From assembly GCA_026874595.1 (NCBI GenBank), contig CM049314.1, positions 54,605,812 to 54,669,811 on the forward strand: 64,000 bases of DNA. Direction: 5' to 3'. The translations under genes and the position numbers were made by a program. The notes under the pieces were generated by a model that made no database searches, was not told the origin of the DNA, and saw only the letters and a list, made by a program, of their open reading frames with translations. Position 1 is the stretch's first letter; every line of letters begins with the position of its first letter. Origin of the DNA: Sipunculus nudus. Its lineage: Eukaryota > Annelida > Sipuncula > Golfingiida > Sipunculidae. Shown one piece after another: positions 48,963 through 60,271 of the stretch.

Positions 48963-51547
48963 TAGAGAACAGTAACGTCTGCTTGAAGTAAATCCTGATT
49001 CTTTTGAATGAAATTTTAATTCAAATTCCATATGTAATATAAAATATTTTTGTTTATTTACGTGTGACCTGGGTAATTCCATTGACTAGAAATGCACCTT
49101 TTCTTCGTAGAAGTATTTGACATATTTTATTATGATAACATATATATTTTGTTATCAAGAAATCCCATGCAATAAGCTTGGTACGCCTTTCGGTGGCATT
49201 TTGATAATTTACATTATCACAATAAAGTGAATCTTAAATCGGATATATTTACAATGAGATGACATAGGAAAAATGTAATATACGTATATAATTATATATT
49301 TTGAAATCTTTGAATGACCTCATTCCCATACTTTATTGATGTTGTCGTCGCATCTCAATGATTCTACGTTCATATATACTGGCCATGCAAGTAGGTCATT
49401 GACGTTGAATATTCAGGATTAGGCAAGCAAAGATAGGGCTAAAAGTTCGTTTGTCCACGAAGTAGTTTCCCTTCATTCCATCAGATGGCATCACTTTTCG
49501 GTCATTTTCATTGCCTTACTGAGGCGCCATCTGTTTTTGATAGCGGAAACAATTTGATAAACATTTTCTTTTATAAAACTTAGTTTCCAATACCATCATC
49601 GTCGTATGATTTAAATCTGTATTAAATCATTATTGTACAACAACGAAGAGCTTTCCGACTGTATCTGTTCAATTTAATGAATATAACCCTCTACTCTTCA
49701 GACTGTTTTTTTTTTACCTCGGTCAAATTCTGACATTCTTTACATAACAGGTAATATATCACTTTCAGTCTTCATTATGTCTATTCAAAATTTTCAACAA
49801 TCACTTCAGAAATGATTTGATGGAATTCTTTTAGAATGAAAAATAGATTGCAATAGTACCCTGACATCAGTCAAGTAAAATGAAGGAGGACTTGCAGTCA
49901 ATGGTTGATATTTCTTGAAAAAAAGTCCCCCTGCTAAATGTACAAATGTTGAAATGTAACCATCGAAATAAATGTTCAAATAGATTACTTTTTGAAAATC
50001 TTTAGTCGACTTATATTAAACTTAATGACAATATCTGAAATGTGATCATTTTGGGGTTTTTTTCTCTACTGTGTGTCTTTCATGTTGATAAAAAAATAGT
50101 GAAGTAAAATTAAAATACCAAGTATATGGTAGATAGAGACATGACAGACACAAAAAAATCACTTTTGAGATATTGTTATGTAGTTTAATATTAGCCTGCT
50201 AAAAAGTGGCTTGTTATTACTCAGTGCTTAGAATATCGTACTGTTTATAATTTTAAAAAAATAAATAGTGTAAAAATATCATATGAAAATAATTGAAAAT
50301 TTTAAACCACATATAAAAAGTAAAAATAAAATATGAGAAATATGCTAATGAGATAATACATGTGCACGTTTTACCGACGTGTGTATACTCTCGTGTATAA
50401 TGACGATGCATAAATCAAGCCTCCGAGAGTTGTTATATATTATAATAAAATACATACTATAATATTATAAATATTTTGATATTATAATTTATATTGATAC
50501 AATATTATTATATATATGTATATTATATTATAATATTATATATATAATCATATTATAATTTTGTTTCTACACTATATTATTATATTATTATATAACGTTT
50601 GGGATCCTGAAATGTCTGTGAGAAGTAAATCATTCTATAACAGATTATTACAAGGTTAATTATCTAAATTTTGCTGATCAACTTCGAAATCTTCTATTAC
50701 CACGTGCGCACAAAAACAACTACAATGTATACATATTTTTATGTTATAGCCCCTATAATCTTATAGCCCGTGTGTATATGTTTTAATTATATTATCCTAA
50801 TCATATATGTATGGTTTTATAAATTATGGTGTGACTTTTATTTTAAAAATATCACGTGTGGATAACGGACTGTGCAATTAAATGCATTAAGTTATGCTGG
50901 TGGTTTGCCACAGAAAACTTGGCCAGTTACATTTTTCATACACCTATATTTCGATCAGTAAACTTTTTTTCCGACTAAGATAAATTACCCTAATAGATGC
51001 AAATGTGAAGAGTAGCAATCTGAATGGGTCAGAATAATACATAAATTGAACTATACAAACATAAAAGGATGTTCAATGGAGATTTAATAAAAAAATTGTT
51101 GGAAGATTTTGAGAAAATTATAGAAAAATATACACAATTCAGCACAATTCTTTCAAGGTAGCTGAGAAATTCACTGTATATTGCTAAATGTATCGAGAAA
51201 TGGAAACATTTGTGGTGCGCCAATTAATTGATTAGGTCGAAGATTGGTTGTTTTCTTTCATATTTGACTGAATTGTTGCATCTTTGCCTAAACGAGCATA
51301 AACAATTAGGTATGCACATGCAAAAAAGTCTTATAATCCAGAACAAATATATTATTATGTAGTATATTATATAATAAAGACGAGACACAAAGGAGGGAAC
51401 AGCATTTAACCTGAATCTTGTGCAGCAAAGAACTGTAAACAATCCGGCCGATACCATGAAATTATATGTCAATATTCTTGGATGAATTCCATACATCAGA
51501 TTCCGCCGTAACACAGAAGGTACGTAAAATAATCGATTTTTAATTGA
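48963..51547. other. Non-coding AT-rich DNA; TA-rich low complexity at 50440-50600
   Basis: About 2.6 kb without gene, RNA or dispersed-repeat signal. The TATTATAA-rich patch is irregular, not a clean microsatellite. Confidence 0.6.
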
Positions 51548-51775
51548 CGTGAGAGGGACTGGACAGCTGAGTGGTAAAACGCTCGACCCGGGTTCGACTC
51601 CCGGCGTGGCGACGAGAGTGTGTTGTAGTGGCCCGTCCAAGGCCAGTGGTTTTCTCCGGGTCCTCCTGTTTCCCCCACCCTTACCGACTACCAAGCGCTA
51701 ACATCCGAGCCATGTGCATCCTATTAGTGATTTTAACTAGTGAAAATAAATAAATAACATGTAAAATAAATAAAG
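51548..51775 (+). mobile_element. tRNA-derived SINE-B, copy 4 (best preserved)
   Basis: GGACAGCTGAGTGGTAAAACG (A box), B box CCCGGGTTCGACTCCCGGCG, TGTTGTAGTGGCCCGTCC, GGCCAGTGGTTTTCTCCGGG, TCCTCCTGTTTCCCCCACC, CGACTACCAAGCGCTAACAT, ending in an AAATAAATAAA tail. The tRNA-like T arm is perfect (CCGGG/CCCGG). The 156-codon minus-strand ORF across it is a shadow. Confidence 0.87.
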
Positions 51776-52340
51776 TTTATATATAATCGATGACCGGCCG
51801 TTTTATTTCTTTTAGTCGTCGAATATGATTTTACAAACAATTCCAACCACCTGTTATCATACGCATATTATGAATTAAACTACATTTTTGGAGACAAAGT
51901 TACAAAATTACTCCCCATGATAAGGTTTTGTTGAGAAGTTCTAATAGGATTCCAATTCATGAATACAATAGTTTATGTAATCCAACTACACATGTTCATA
52001 AAACAGGTAGGTACACTGATTGTCCACTGTTCAGCAGAGCAACTATCTTTTTCGTATTTTACTGGCCAAATTTGTAGAGTACCAGAAGTCGAAATCTAAT
52101 TTCCGAGGCGGCTATATGAATCAAGTCCTATATGGCTCAACTGTCGAGTTGTCCGTGCTGCCATCTCGTGACCATCCGACTTACCAAGCCGATATGAAGA
52201 TGAATAATTGGTAAGTTATACATCATTTTGAGTGATTTTGTGTGGTTTGTGTCAAAAACATGAGACTCGAGATTTAGGAAAAGGAGGTTTCTAACCGGTA
52301 AGGATAATTGACAAAACTTTATAAAAAGTCTCCACGTCCG

Positions 52341-52388
52341 GAAAGGGTGGGGGTGGGGGGGTGTGTGTGTGTGTGGGGGGGGGGGGGT
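52341..52388 (+). repeat. G-rich tract with (GT)n core
   Basis: GGGTGGGGGTGGGGGGG, then GT repeats, then a long G run. Four or more G-runs on one strand could form a G-quadruplex. Confidence 0.85.
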
Positions 52389-52831
52389 CAAGGCCGCATA
52401 AATTTGCCTGCAACCCTTTAAAAGGTTAAAAAATCTCTGACCAGGTTTTCAAGTAACATACTGATGTATGAATTTCTTGCTAGCTGCAGAAGACGCCACA
52501 AAATAAATGTAAATATATCATATTCGGTGACTATCCCACTGAAAATCTATATTATATTTACCTTTTAGAATAAAAAGAAATTGAGCCAACATTCCTCATT
52601 AAATCCCCGGTAAAATCCAAGTTTATCAGCTAGTATCTTATACCTTAATCCGGAGAATGTTGTATGCTGTTTGCAATGTGGCGCCACCTGTCCATTGCCT
52701 TCGTAAATACATTTCTGCATGGTGCACTTACCACAATTCAACACATCAAACAGTTATCATAATTTCGCATTTCATGAATAAATAAAAATTCTGTTCGGCA
52801 AAATGTCAATTTAATTTAAATATTCTTTATG

Positions 52832-52836
<5 letters not shown>

Positions 52837-52879
<43 letters not shown>

Positions 52880-52885
52880 TATATA
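52837..52885. repeat. (TA)n microsatellite
   Basis: TA tract with one CACA interruption. Confidence 0.95.
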
Positions 52886-53801
52886 ATGGTATACATGTAT
52901 AATGATTTAGTGATTTAAAACATAGTTTGATAAATGTGTTCTTTTGCATTATTATGAACCATTTTCTCTGCCTCGATCGGCGATAGCTGAAAGCTGGCCA
53001 TGTCCGGAATTCTGGAGGTTTATTATGTGTAGCATTTGGAGATGTTCGCCATCACGAAGTGATAATTCAGCCACAGGGACGGGATAGGTTCAAAATTCAC
53101 ACTTCTCAAGGATTTAATACTATTCTATTTCTGTTGATACTCCGAACAATCTATAGCTCTCGGGGCGTAAATAAGCACACTTATATTGTCGAGCGTAATG
53201 GAGTTTTTTTTTCTTCGAGAATATTGAGTGACAGATAAGCTTAAGTGTTGGTTTTGTCACGAGATCAGTATGTTATGGATATTTGTTTGTTTGCTTCACT
53301 CAGCAGTTATGTTTACGACGTACAAACCCTAGGGCTTAATACATGAGCTTATTCTGGGAAACATTTGATTCTGGGAAATAGTTGTTTACGCTTTATCGTT
53401 CATATCTCTGATAAGACGAAATCAATATTTCGGAGACCATTAATTATATCTACAGGATATTGTTTTTCATGTGTTAAAGATCCGTTATTGCGAAAGACAG
53501 TATGACTTGCAAATTTAGCGTCACAAGTGATAATTTTCATGTGTGACAAATACGTTATTACGACAGACAGTATAACTTTAGCGTCACATTTCTTCTTAAT
53601 TTTCTTCATCTACTACTTATTCTCTTCTTCTCTCTACCACACACAAACCTGCTTAAAAGTACACAAAAGCAGATAAACATTCCTCTGTTCTCCTCATTCT
53701 CATAGTCTTAAAATTGCCCTTGTCATTCAAAATGTCTGAAAAAAAATATATATTTGGCCCCTTCAATTTGAAAACATTGGGCTTTGAATATAAAGTATCA
53801 G

Positions 53802-54090
53802 GACCGGCTTCTATGGTTCAGGGGTACAGCACAGGAAGGAGGTCGTGAGTTCATATCTTAGCCGGGTCGGTCAGATTTTCACGGTCGGTCCCCACCAAGG
53901 GTGAGCGCTCTGCAGGCTTAATGGGAGAGCTGTGCCCCACAGCCGAGTATCTAGTGCATCTTTGGGGAGTTCCTCGGTGTTATAATCCAGCAAAGGGGAT
54001 GATTACACACCCACACCCAGGACCCGCAGGTGCGGTTGACACCGGGCCTGTGCGACACCAGGATTCAAAAATGATATGATAATATGATGA
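53802..54090 (+). mobile_element. tRNA-derived SINE-A, copy 5 (3' truncated)
   Basis: Head ACCGGCTTCTATGGTTCAGG with an internal deletion between the boxes, degraded B box GTGAGTTCATATC, body through CACGGTCGGTCCCCACC, CTCTGCAGGCTTAATGGG, CCAGGACCCGCAGG and ACCGGGCCTG. The GATGTACA segment and tail are absent. Confidence 0.9.
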
Positions 54091-54730
54091 CCTTCCTACT
54101 GAATTATATTTTTTTTGCGATAATTAATGATGCGAGTTAGCTACAGACTTGAACCAGACAAAGCTGCTTGGTGTGATGTTAAGATTCATATAGGTTACTG
54201 AAAATACATATCTACATGCATTTAGTCGCGAGTTTGCAATTTTAAATTTTCCCTACTTTTACTGCCTTGTTTCCGGACAGATCTGTTGAGGAACACTGAT
54301 TCAGCTTGCCAGCGTTGCAGTCGAATTCGCACTATCCGAATACGAGGACAAATCCGAGTCCACGTAAGGCGAGTCAGAGGTTGAGTCCTTTTGGTTTGAA
54401 TCAAAATATTTTGGAAACAGTGTGCAAGTCAGAGTTCCAATTTAAAAATTAATAAAACAATTTCGCTCGATATTTAAACTTTTTCATTGTCATTTCAAAT
54501 GCTTAAAAAAATATTTATTTTCATCTCTTGGAGCAGAGCTATAGAGATCTAAACATATGAATCTTTATTCAATGTCCATTCAAAAGTATTTAAATAGGGT
54601 TCCTAATAGTGAAAATTCCGTTCAATTTCAGAAGAAGACACGCTCCTACTTAATCATTTTTTCAAAACAAAAAACAGGGACATAAAATTGAGTAGAATCA
54701 AATAACAAATTTAATACAGAATGTATGCTT
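54091..54730. other. Non-coding, nothing recognised
   Basis: AT-rich unique DNA between SINE-A copy 5 and R1 copy 2. Confidence 0.5.
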
Positions 54731-55152
54731 AAAGGGGCCAAATTACCTTTAAGCATGTTGAAATGACAAGAAAAATAGCCTCTTCGCTTTAAAATAAATT
54801 TGTACCTGACAAAACATTGTCCTAAAACTGTTTGCTTACTCCTATACAATAATATTAAAAACAGTGGACCGGGCGTGATCAAAGTGGTCAATAGAAACAC
54901 AGCGCGTGGGACTATGTGGCAGTCTGTGCATCTTTGAGCCTCAACACCTGCCAATCATGAGATGCCAAAAAATGTATTGCATGTTCACGCCGGCTGAAAA
55001 TTCGTGTTTTGCTCCTCACAATCGAACCTATTGTTACGCAGCCTTGTTTGGGTAAACAGACTAACGTGGACTGTATTTACAAACCTGCAGAGCCATAATA
55101 AGGGCGTATGCGAGGTACTGAGACTGTGTGCTGGTATGGGTTTGCTGGGAGA
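54731..55152 (+). repeat. Dispersed repeat R1, copy 2
   Basis: Same orientation and landmarks as 2218-2641: AAGCATGTTGAAATGACA, AAAATAAATTTGTACCTGAC, GTGGACCGGGCGTGATC, AAACACAGCGCG, GAGATGCC, AACGTGGACTGTATTTAC, TGCGAGGTACTGAGACTGTG, closing with GGTTTGCTGGGAG. Confidence 0.85.
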
Positions 55153-56471
55153 AGTGATTTTATGAACTCACACTATCTTTCAAAACTTATATGTCTACAT
55201 AATTGATAAAGCTTAAGGATGATAGGGGCCTATTTCGATGTCTGACGAATATTAAATGTGGAAAATTCCACGACACTGTTATAAAAAAATAGGTAAGAAA
55301 ACGCGCACATGCTGTTCGTTTTGTTAATATAGCTGCGTTTATAATATATCGGGGCCCGCCAAAATAATCCAAACACATTCGACAAGGCCATCTTGCGGCA
55401 AGTCAGTCAAATCAGGAGTTCTGCAAAGGGTGTTTTTCAACTTATGAGGCCTGTCAACTTCCCTATGTATGCAAACATTTTTTTTTTCCGTTTGTCAAAA
55501 ATGATTGGTTTACTTACAGTTTGTAGGTGAAAGCTCATATATCAACAATAGAGGCAGTATAAGAACTTCCCCTTACAAGAATTAAAAACGGATATTTTTA
55601 AATATATGTTGCCTAAGTTAGGAATAACATACATTGAACAGATAAGGCAAGCGAATAGCTGACTTTAAGCACAAATTGATATCGCAATTTATAGAGGGGT
55701 ATAAGATGCAGTGACGATTTTGTCCTTTTCCTGCATGTAAGGCTAAAATTCAAGTGGTAACATTTTTTTTTTTCAAGTGCCAAATTAAAAAAGAACTGAA
55801 AGTCTGAATATTATTTCATTATGGTTTCATTAGCCAGATTCAAATGAAATACATATGTAACGGAAATATATTTGACATAAACCTGAAAATGCTTATTTAA
55901 AATCTTATTTAAATTATGTATTCGACAAAACTTTACAGTAAAACATTGCTGTGTTTACAAAAAGGTTGTTGATAAACAAAAGTTCATACATTCTTCACTG
56001 AGGCGTTATAAGAACTTTTCATAACCAGAATTGCCCTTATAATATAAACACAGAGGAAGCCAGAAATCGTATAAATTCGTTTTAAAAAAGTAGGTGAATG
56101 GGCAGCTTTAACACTTAAAGGATGTCAATTTAAACGGATGTCAATCGTTAAAAAAACTGGAAATGTCAGAACTAATTCAATGTTAATGTCTAATATATAG
56201 TAAAATATCTAAAAATTCCTATATAATATTCTCTTGGAATGTCACAATCATATATGATAGTAATTGTTTTATACGCACATCAGAACTTACGTGACACAGC
56301 TTTACAATACTGGACACGCATCGTCGAGTCCATGTCCGAGTTGACCCGAGTTCTATTTATTCTCATGCTTGTTCTCATATAAACACATTTAGCATGGTCA
56401 AAATTGACATTGGTTGTAATCGATTCTAATATGTGTTCTCAAGTACATTGCATTTTATACGGATTGGTCTG
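55153..56471. other. Non-coding, nothing recognised
   Basis: AT-rich DNA downstream (3') of the TRIM-like pseudogene; no polyadenylation site could be assigned with confidence. Confidence 0.5.
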
Positions 56472-57827
56472 TCAGCTGATAAACAGACAGCCTTCTCCAA
56501 GGTGGAAGGTAGTTGTATTCTGTAAGCCACAGCCGTCCTTGTTCACTGCAGGCCAGAACGCACGGATACTTGATCCCGTCAGCACGTGCCTGATGAAAGC
56601 GCCATCTGGCGAGTACTCGGACACGGTGTAATTTGCAAAATCAGCCACAAGAATTGTTCCCCGATGGCTGGTTGTAACTTGCCGGGGAGCTGGCTGCAGG
56701 AATCCTGGACCTTATACAGTTCTAGTGTTCTTTCCGCTTTGCCATCAGAGGTTAAGATTTCCCCTTTCCCTTTAATCTCATCAGACACGATGATACGCTC
56801 CTCATCCTGCAGCATCGCCACGGAAATATACAAATGGAACAAGTCAGCATCCACTTGACGTTTCCATACCAAGTAACCATCAGGATTTAGTTTCTTGAAT
56901 ACAGCACCGATCTTTTCAAGACAGGTGATGATAATGTCATCTTGTGAATCAACACACGCACCAGATGCAGCGTCACACGTAAACGGGTATCGTGTAATAG
57001 TCTCAAATTTACCATTGAGAAAACGGGCACGGGATACGCCTTCAGTCTGAGAGGAACGAGAATAACCAACCAGAATTACGTCAGTGTCTTTTGTGGACAC
57101 GGTGTTTACTTTCCGCCTGAAATGTGAACAATCCCCGGTTTCCGAGTTAACCAATAAGAGTTCCTGTTCAGACCTGGCTACAAACACGGCACATTCTGCG
57201 TCAAGAATCGCAATCCCACCACAACACATGATTTGCAGATCCGAGAACTAATTCACCAAATAAACAGATTGCATTGCATTCTGGGAATCTAATGTACGGG
57301 AATCCACAGGACTTGGCGAGCGCTCACTGTCTTGGGTCTTGCTCAAGGAGGAACAAGTACCACCAACCTGTCCAACTGTTGTTTCTATTTCACCTATTCA
57401 CCTATTCCACCTATTTGTTCGGTGAGAGTGAAAATAGAAGACTCACCTCGAATGCTGAAGGTTTCTCTCTCTTCACTTAGTCTCGTCAGCAGATCATACC
57501 CGTGTTGCAACAAGCGTGAGGAAGAGAAATGTTCCAAGTTATCTATTGATTCAATAAGACCTCTAGCCTTCTCTAAAAAGGATGTACATTCCTTCAGTCT
57601 TTGCTCAACTGATTGAAGTTAAGTGCATTCAAGTTTTTCTCCAATGCGGCCCCCTGCCTGTCAAGTTCAGCTTTCATGAAAGCAGACCGGTTTCGTATAG
57701 TTTCCTTTTATTGCCCTACATGATCCATATTCTCAAGGTGATTTCATAGGAGTTTGTTAGCTTTTCCCGTGTTAACTTGAAGTGAAGCTTTCTCTGTTGC
57801 CAACGTTTGACGAACCAATTGAACAGC
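56472..57827 (-). pseudogene. Decayed coiled-coil and beta-propeller part of a TRIM-like gene
   Basis: Directly continues the RING/B-box frame. After the TAA at 57828-57830 the same frame reads on as coiled-coil-like sequence (VQLVRQTLATEKASL, MKAELDRQGAALEKNLNAL) through stops at 57744-57746 and 57708-57710. A frameshift near 57610 leads to QRLKECTSFLEKARGLIES and LLTRLSEERETFSIRG. Another lies in an imperfect 9-bp repeat at 57386-57416, where the middle copy has 8 bases. After a stop at 57248-57250 comes a 190-residue propeller-like segment (VFVARSEQELLLVNSE, LEKIGAVFKKLNPDGYLVW, DEERIIVSDE). A final shift near 56670 leads to HRGTILVADFANYTVSEY and a stop at 56472-56474. The repeated V(A)D..N..V pattern suggests an NHL-like propeller. 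At least three stops and three frameshifts: not functional full length. Sequencing error could explain single lesions but hardly all. Confidence 0.85.
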
Positions 57828-58439
57828 TTAATCAATATCCACAATATCTGTATGATGGGAGTCATGCTGTCCTTCCAGTAGACAGACCTGACAGAGTGGA
57901 CAGGCACAAGAACGACAGTACATCTTTACGACAGACCTGTGTTTCCTGCAAAAGTCGCCAGTATCTTCCATTGATTCCAATTCGAAACCAAGGGATTTAA
58001 CAGAATGGAAAGAAAACCCAGGGAACATATCATGAATTTGCTTGCAGTTTTGACATAATTTCCAGTCACATTCCAAACTTTTCATCTCAGCCTTTACATA
58101 TTCTCCCTTAACCCAACATTTTTTGCAAAGTTCGGTTTGTCCTAGTGATTTGAACATTTCGTTCGCGTGCTCGGCGGAATAGTTGAGTGGTAATTTAGAA
58201 ATGCCATTTTCAGGTATTTTTGTCTCGTGCCGGCAATTGGGACATGCTATGATGCGTATTCCTTGCTGACGGCGGCTGCGGACATCGTCATACATTTGTT
58301 TTAAGCATGACTCGCAGAATGTATGTCCACATGCCAGCACGCGAGGATTTCTGTTTTTCCGTTGTTCCATACATATTGGGCAAAGAAGGATTTGTTCAAT
58401 ATCGTCTAATCCAGACGTGTTTGGTATACCCGTAGCCAT
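57828..58439 (-). CDS. RING finger and two B-boxes, TRIM-like N-terminus (203 aa)
   Basis: Intact frame starting MATGIPNTSG. Residues 20-69 form a C3HC4 RING (C20, C23, C37, H39, C42, C45, C66, C69; CPICMEQ, CGHTFCESC, CPNCR), the E2-binding module of TRIM E3 ubiquitin ligases. Residues 105-145 form a B-box 1-like finger (CKKC, C124, C129, C132, H136, H145). Residues 164-196 form B-box 2 (CRKH, CRSC, CPLCQVC, HDSHH). In the family a coiled coil and a C-terminal propeller or other domain follow. Here the frame ends at TAA straight after B-box 2, while coding-like sequence continues beyond it. The ORF is intronless, as many bivalve TRIM genes are. It could be a retained short RING/B-box protein or simply the undamaged 5' part of a pseudogene. 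The start is the only ATG placing the RING at the usual 15-20 residues from the N-terminus. Confidence 0.85.
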   Translation of the reverse strand: MATGIPNTSGLDDIEQILLCPICMEQRKNRNPRVLACGHTFCESCLKQMYDDVRSRRQQGIRIIACPNCRHETKIPENGISKLPLNYSAEHANEMFKSLGQTELCKKCWVKGEYVKAEMKSLECDWKLCQNCKQIHDMFPGFSFHSVKSLGFELESMEDTGDFCRKHRSVVKMYCRSCACPLCQVCLLEGQHDSHHTDIVDID

Positions 58440-58480
58440 CTTGTTTTCCGGGAATGATGGAGAAAACGTGCTCCGTGACC

Positions 58481-58493
58481 CTCATATAATAGT
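58481..58493 (-). promoter_or_regulatory. Weak TATA-like element upstream of the TRIM start
   Basis: On the minus strand ACTATTATATGAG lies about 45-50 bases before the ATG. The match to a TATA box is imperfect and the implied leader is short, so this is only a possibility in AT-rich DNA. Confidence 0.2.
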
Positions 58494-59376
58494 CCAACCG
58501 CCCATTACGAAATTATATTAATTATAAATAACGAATCAATAAAGTACATTCACACATAGATTATCATTAGCATATATTAATTGCCAAGTAAGCTGTTCTG
58601 AGGCTTCCTTTTCTATTGCATGATTCAGTTTATTCAAATTCGGTTCACTGGACCTCTCTTAAATTGGTGCACACGAATGCATAAGAATATATCACGATAT
58701 GTACGCCCAGGACAAGTGCCCTTTGGTTCGCTGCCAAACTGATAAAAACCTTCCATTGAACCTTCCATCTGGCGTTGTTTTCATTTTTTCTGTATATTGA
58801 ACCTTGTACCTTGTCCATGATACTGTACTCTTTAACTCCTGTATTTCTAGCAACGCCTACACGTGTGGTTATTTTGCATAATAATACTCATTTGTAAAAA
58901 AAAAGATACAAGTCGAATAAATTTGTGTATTTAAACTACTCAGTATCGTCATCAGATTAAATGTTTTACTTTGTATACTCTGGAACAAAGATTTTGTCAG
59001 AAAGTTACATAGGGCACTGATTTTGATTTAGAAGAAGGTCTCATGAGGAGTTTGAAATATATAGAAACTATATAATATATTAACAGCAAAACAGAAACGT
59101 AAGCTAGAGTACAACACATTTGAAAAATTGGGACAAAAAAAAAGGAAAAATTGTAATAGACAGTTATTTTTGTATTAATGAATGAAATAATGATTATTTT
59201 ATTTTTAAAAAATACAAGGCCTCAGGCCCATAATTTCATAAATGCATGCATAATACAATCCCAAGAAATAAAATACATATAAATAGCAATTTTTTCTTTT
59301 AGTTAAAGTTACTTTAAAATTTGTAGTTTTAGCTGTTTTACTACTGAAAGGAAAATATTTGTATTCTGTAAGGGCC
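58494..59376. other. Non-coding upstream region of the TRIM-like locus
   Basis: AT-rich with no repeat family or additional exon recognised. Confidence 0.5.
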
Positions 59377-59378
59377 AC

Positions 59379-59451
59379 TTGTATATATGTAGGCCTATAC
59401 ATTGTGTATTGTAGCTTTAATGTACAAGCCTTGAAATTATATATAGATATA
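59379..59451 (+). repeat. Direct repeat R3, copy 1 (about 70 bp)
   Basis: TATATGTAGGCCTATACATTG and TGTACAAGCCTTGAAATTAT match 60194-60265 in the same order, 815 bp downstream. Both copies run into TA tracts. Confidence 0.8.
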
Positions 59452-59476
59452 TGTATATATATATATATATATATAA
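59452..59476. repeat. (TA)n microsatellite
   Basis: Short TA tract directly after R3 copy 1. Confidence 0.9.
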
Positions 59477-59607
59477 TATTCGTGGGGAGATGTATGAATA
59501 GCCATGCTGGTTAATTGTATAGAGAGAATAGTCGGGTTGTCACGGCAATAGATAGACAGAATATGAATCGCTGGTTCCTATAATATACTCATCTACAGAG
59601 GGGTCAG

Positions 59608-59725
59608 GGATATCCGTCAGCTCAGTGGTAGTGCAAACGCCCGGCAATCGGGTATGGGTTCGATTCTCACACGGAGTGATCCGACTTTTCTGTGTATTCA
59701 TGTTCTATGTAATATTTTTCGCCAA
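59608..59725 (+). mobile_element. tRNA-like SINE head
   Basis: ATCCGTCAGCTCAGTGGTAG (A box) and GTATGGGTTCGATTCTCAC (B box) with spacing close to a tRNA. The acceptor stem does not close convincingly and no family match was found elsewhere in the window, so a SINE or tRNA pseudogene is preferred over an active tRNA. Confidence 0.55.
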
Positions 59726-60190
59726 ATATGGGGGCCAATACGGTGAATTACTCTAAGGAAAATTTATACTATAAAAATGGTTAGGTAGGTGGCGCCACCT
59801 GTCTATTCGACGAGCAAACTCTCCAAGATATACATGCCAAATTACAGACCAACACATTGAACGACTCCTCAGATATGAGCAATTTTAACTTAAAACAAAT
59901 GTACGGATGGACACCACCCAAAAATAAAAATTGCATATGGCGCCACCAGTCTTGAGTGCAAGATGGAAGAATCCAAGATCTATGGAAATGCACAGTTTCA
60001 GGACAACAGGGCAAATCACTCCTGAGAAAAGGGAATTAATTTATTCTACAAAAACTGGAGGGTCGGTCTTGCCACCAGTTTCAGGTATATGACAATACTA
60101 TCCAAGATCTTCGGTCAACTTTTTTATTGATTAATCCATACAAGATTTCTTGAGATATTTAAGAATTTTTGTGTGATAGTGTAAAAATTG
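59726..60190. other. Non-coding; two GGCGCCACC words
   Basis: GGTGGCGCCACCTGTC at 59790 and TGGCGCCACCAGTC at 59939; a related GTGGCGCCACCTGTC is at 52679. Significance unknown. Confidence 0.35.
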
Positions 60191-60193
60191 TGA

Positions 60194-60265
60194 TATGTAT
60201 ATATATGTTGGTCTATATATTGTGTATTGTATGTTCAATGTACAAGCCTTGAAATTTTATATATA
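60194..60265 (+). repeat. Direct repeat R3, copy 2
   Basis: TATATATGTTGGTCTATATA and TGTACAAGCCTTGAAATTTT match 59379-59451. It runs into TA repeats and then the hammerhead element. Confidence 0.8.
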
Positions 60266-60271
60266 TATATA

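Larger units (their letters stand above)
51776..53801. other. Non-coding; G-rich tract and TA tract
   Basis: Contains a G/GT-rich tract at 52341-52388 and (TA)n at 52837-52885. No gene recognised. Confidence 0.55.

Noticed and set aside
51224-51694. 156-codon ORF on minus strand
   Set aside because: Its N-terminal part is the antisense of SINE-B copy 4, and the rest includes TATTATA-derived Tyr/Ile runs.
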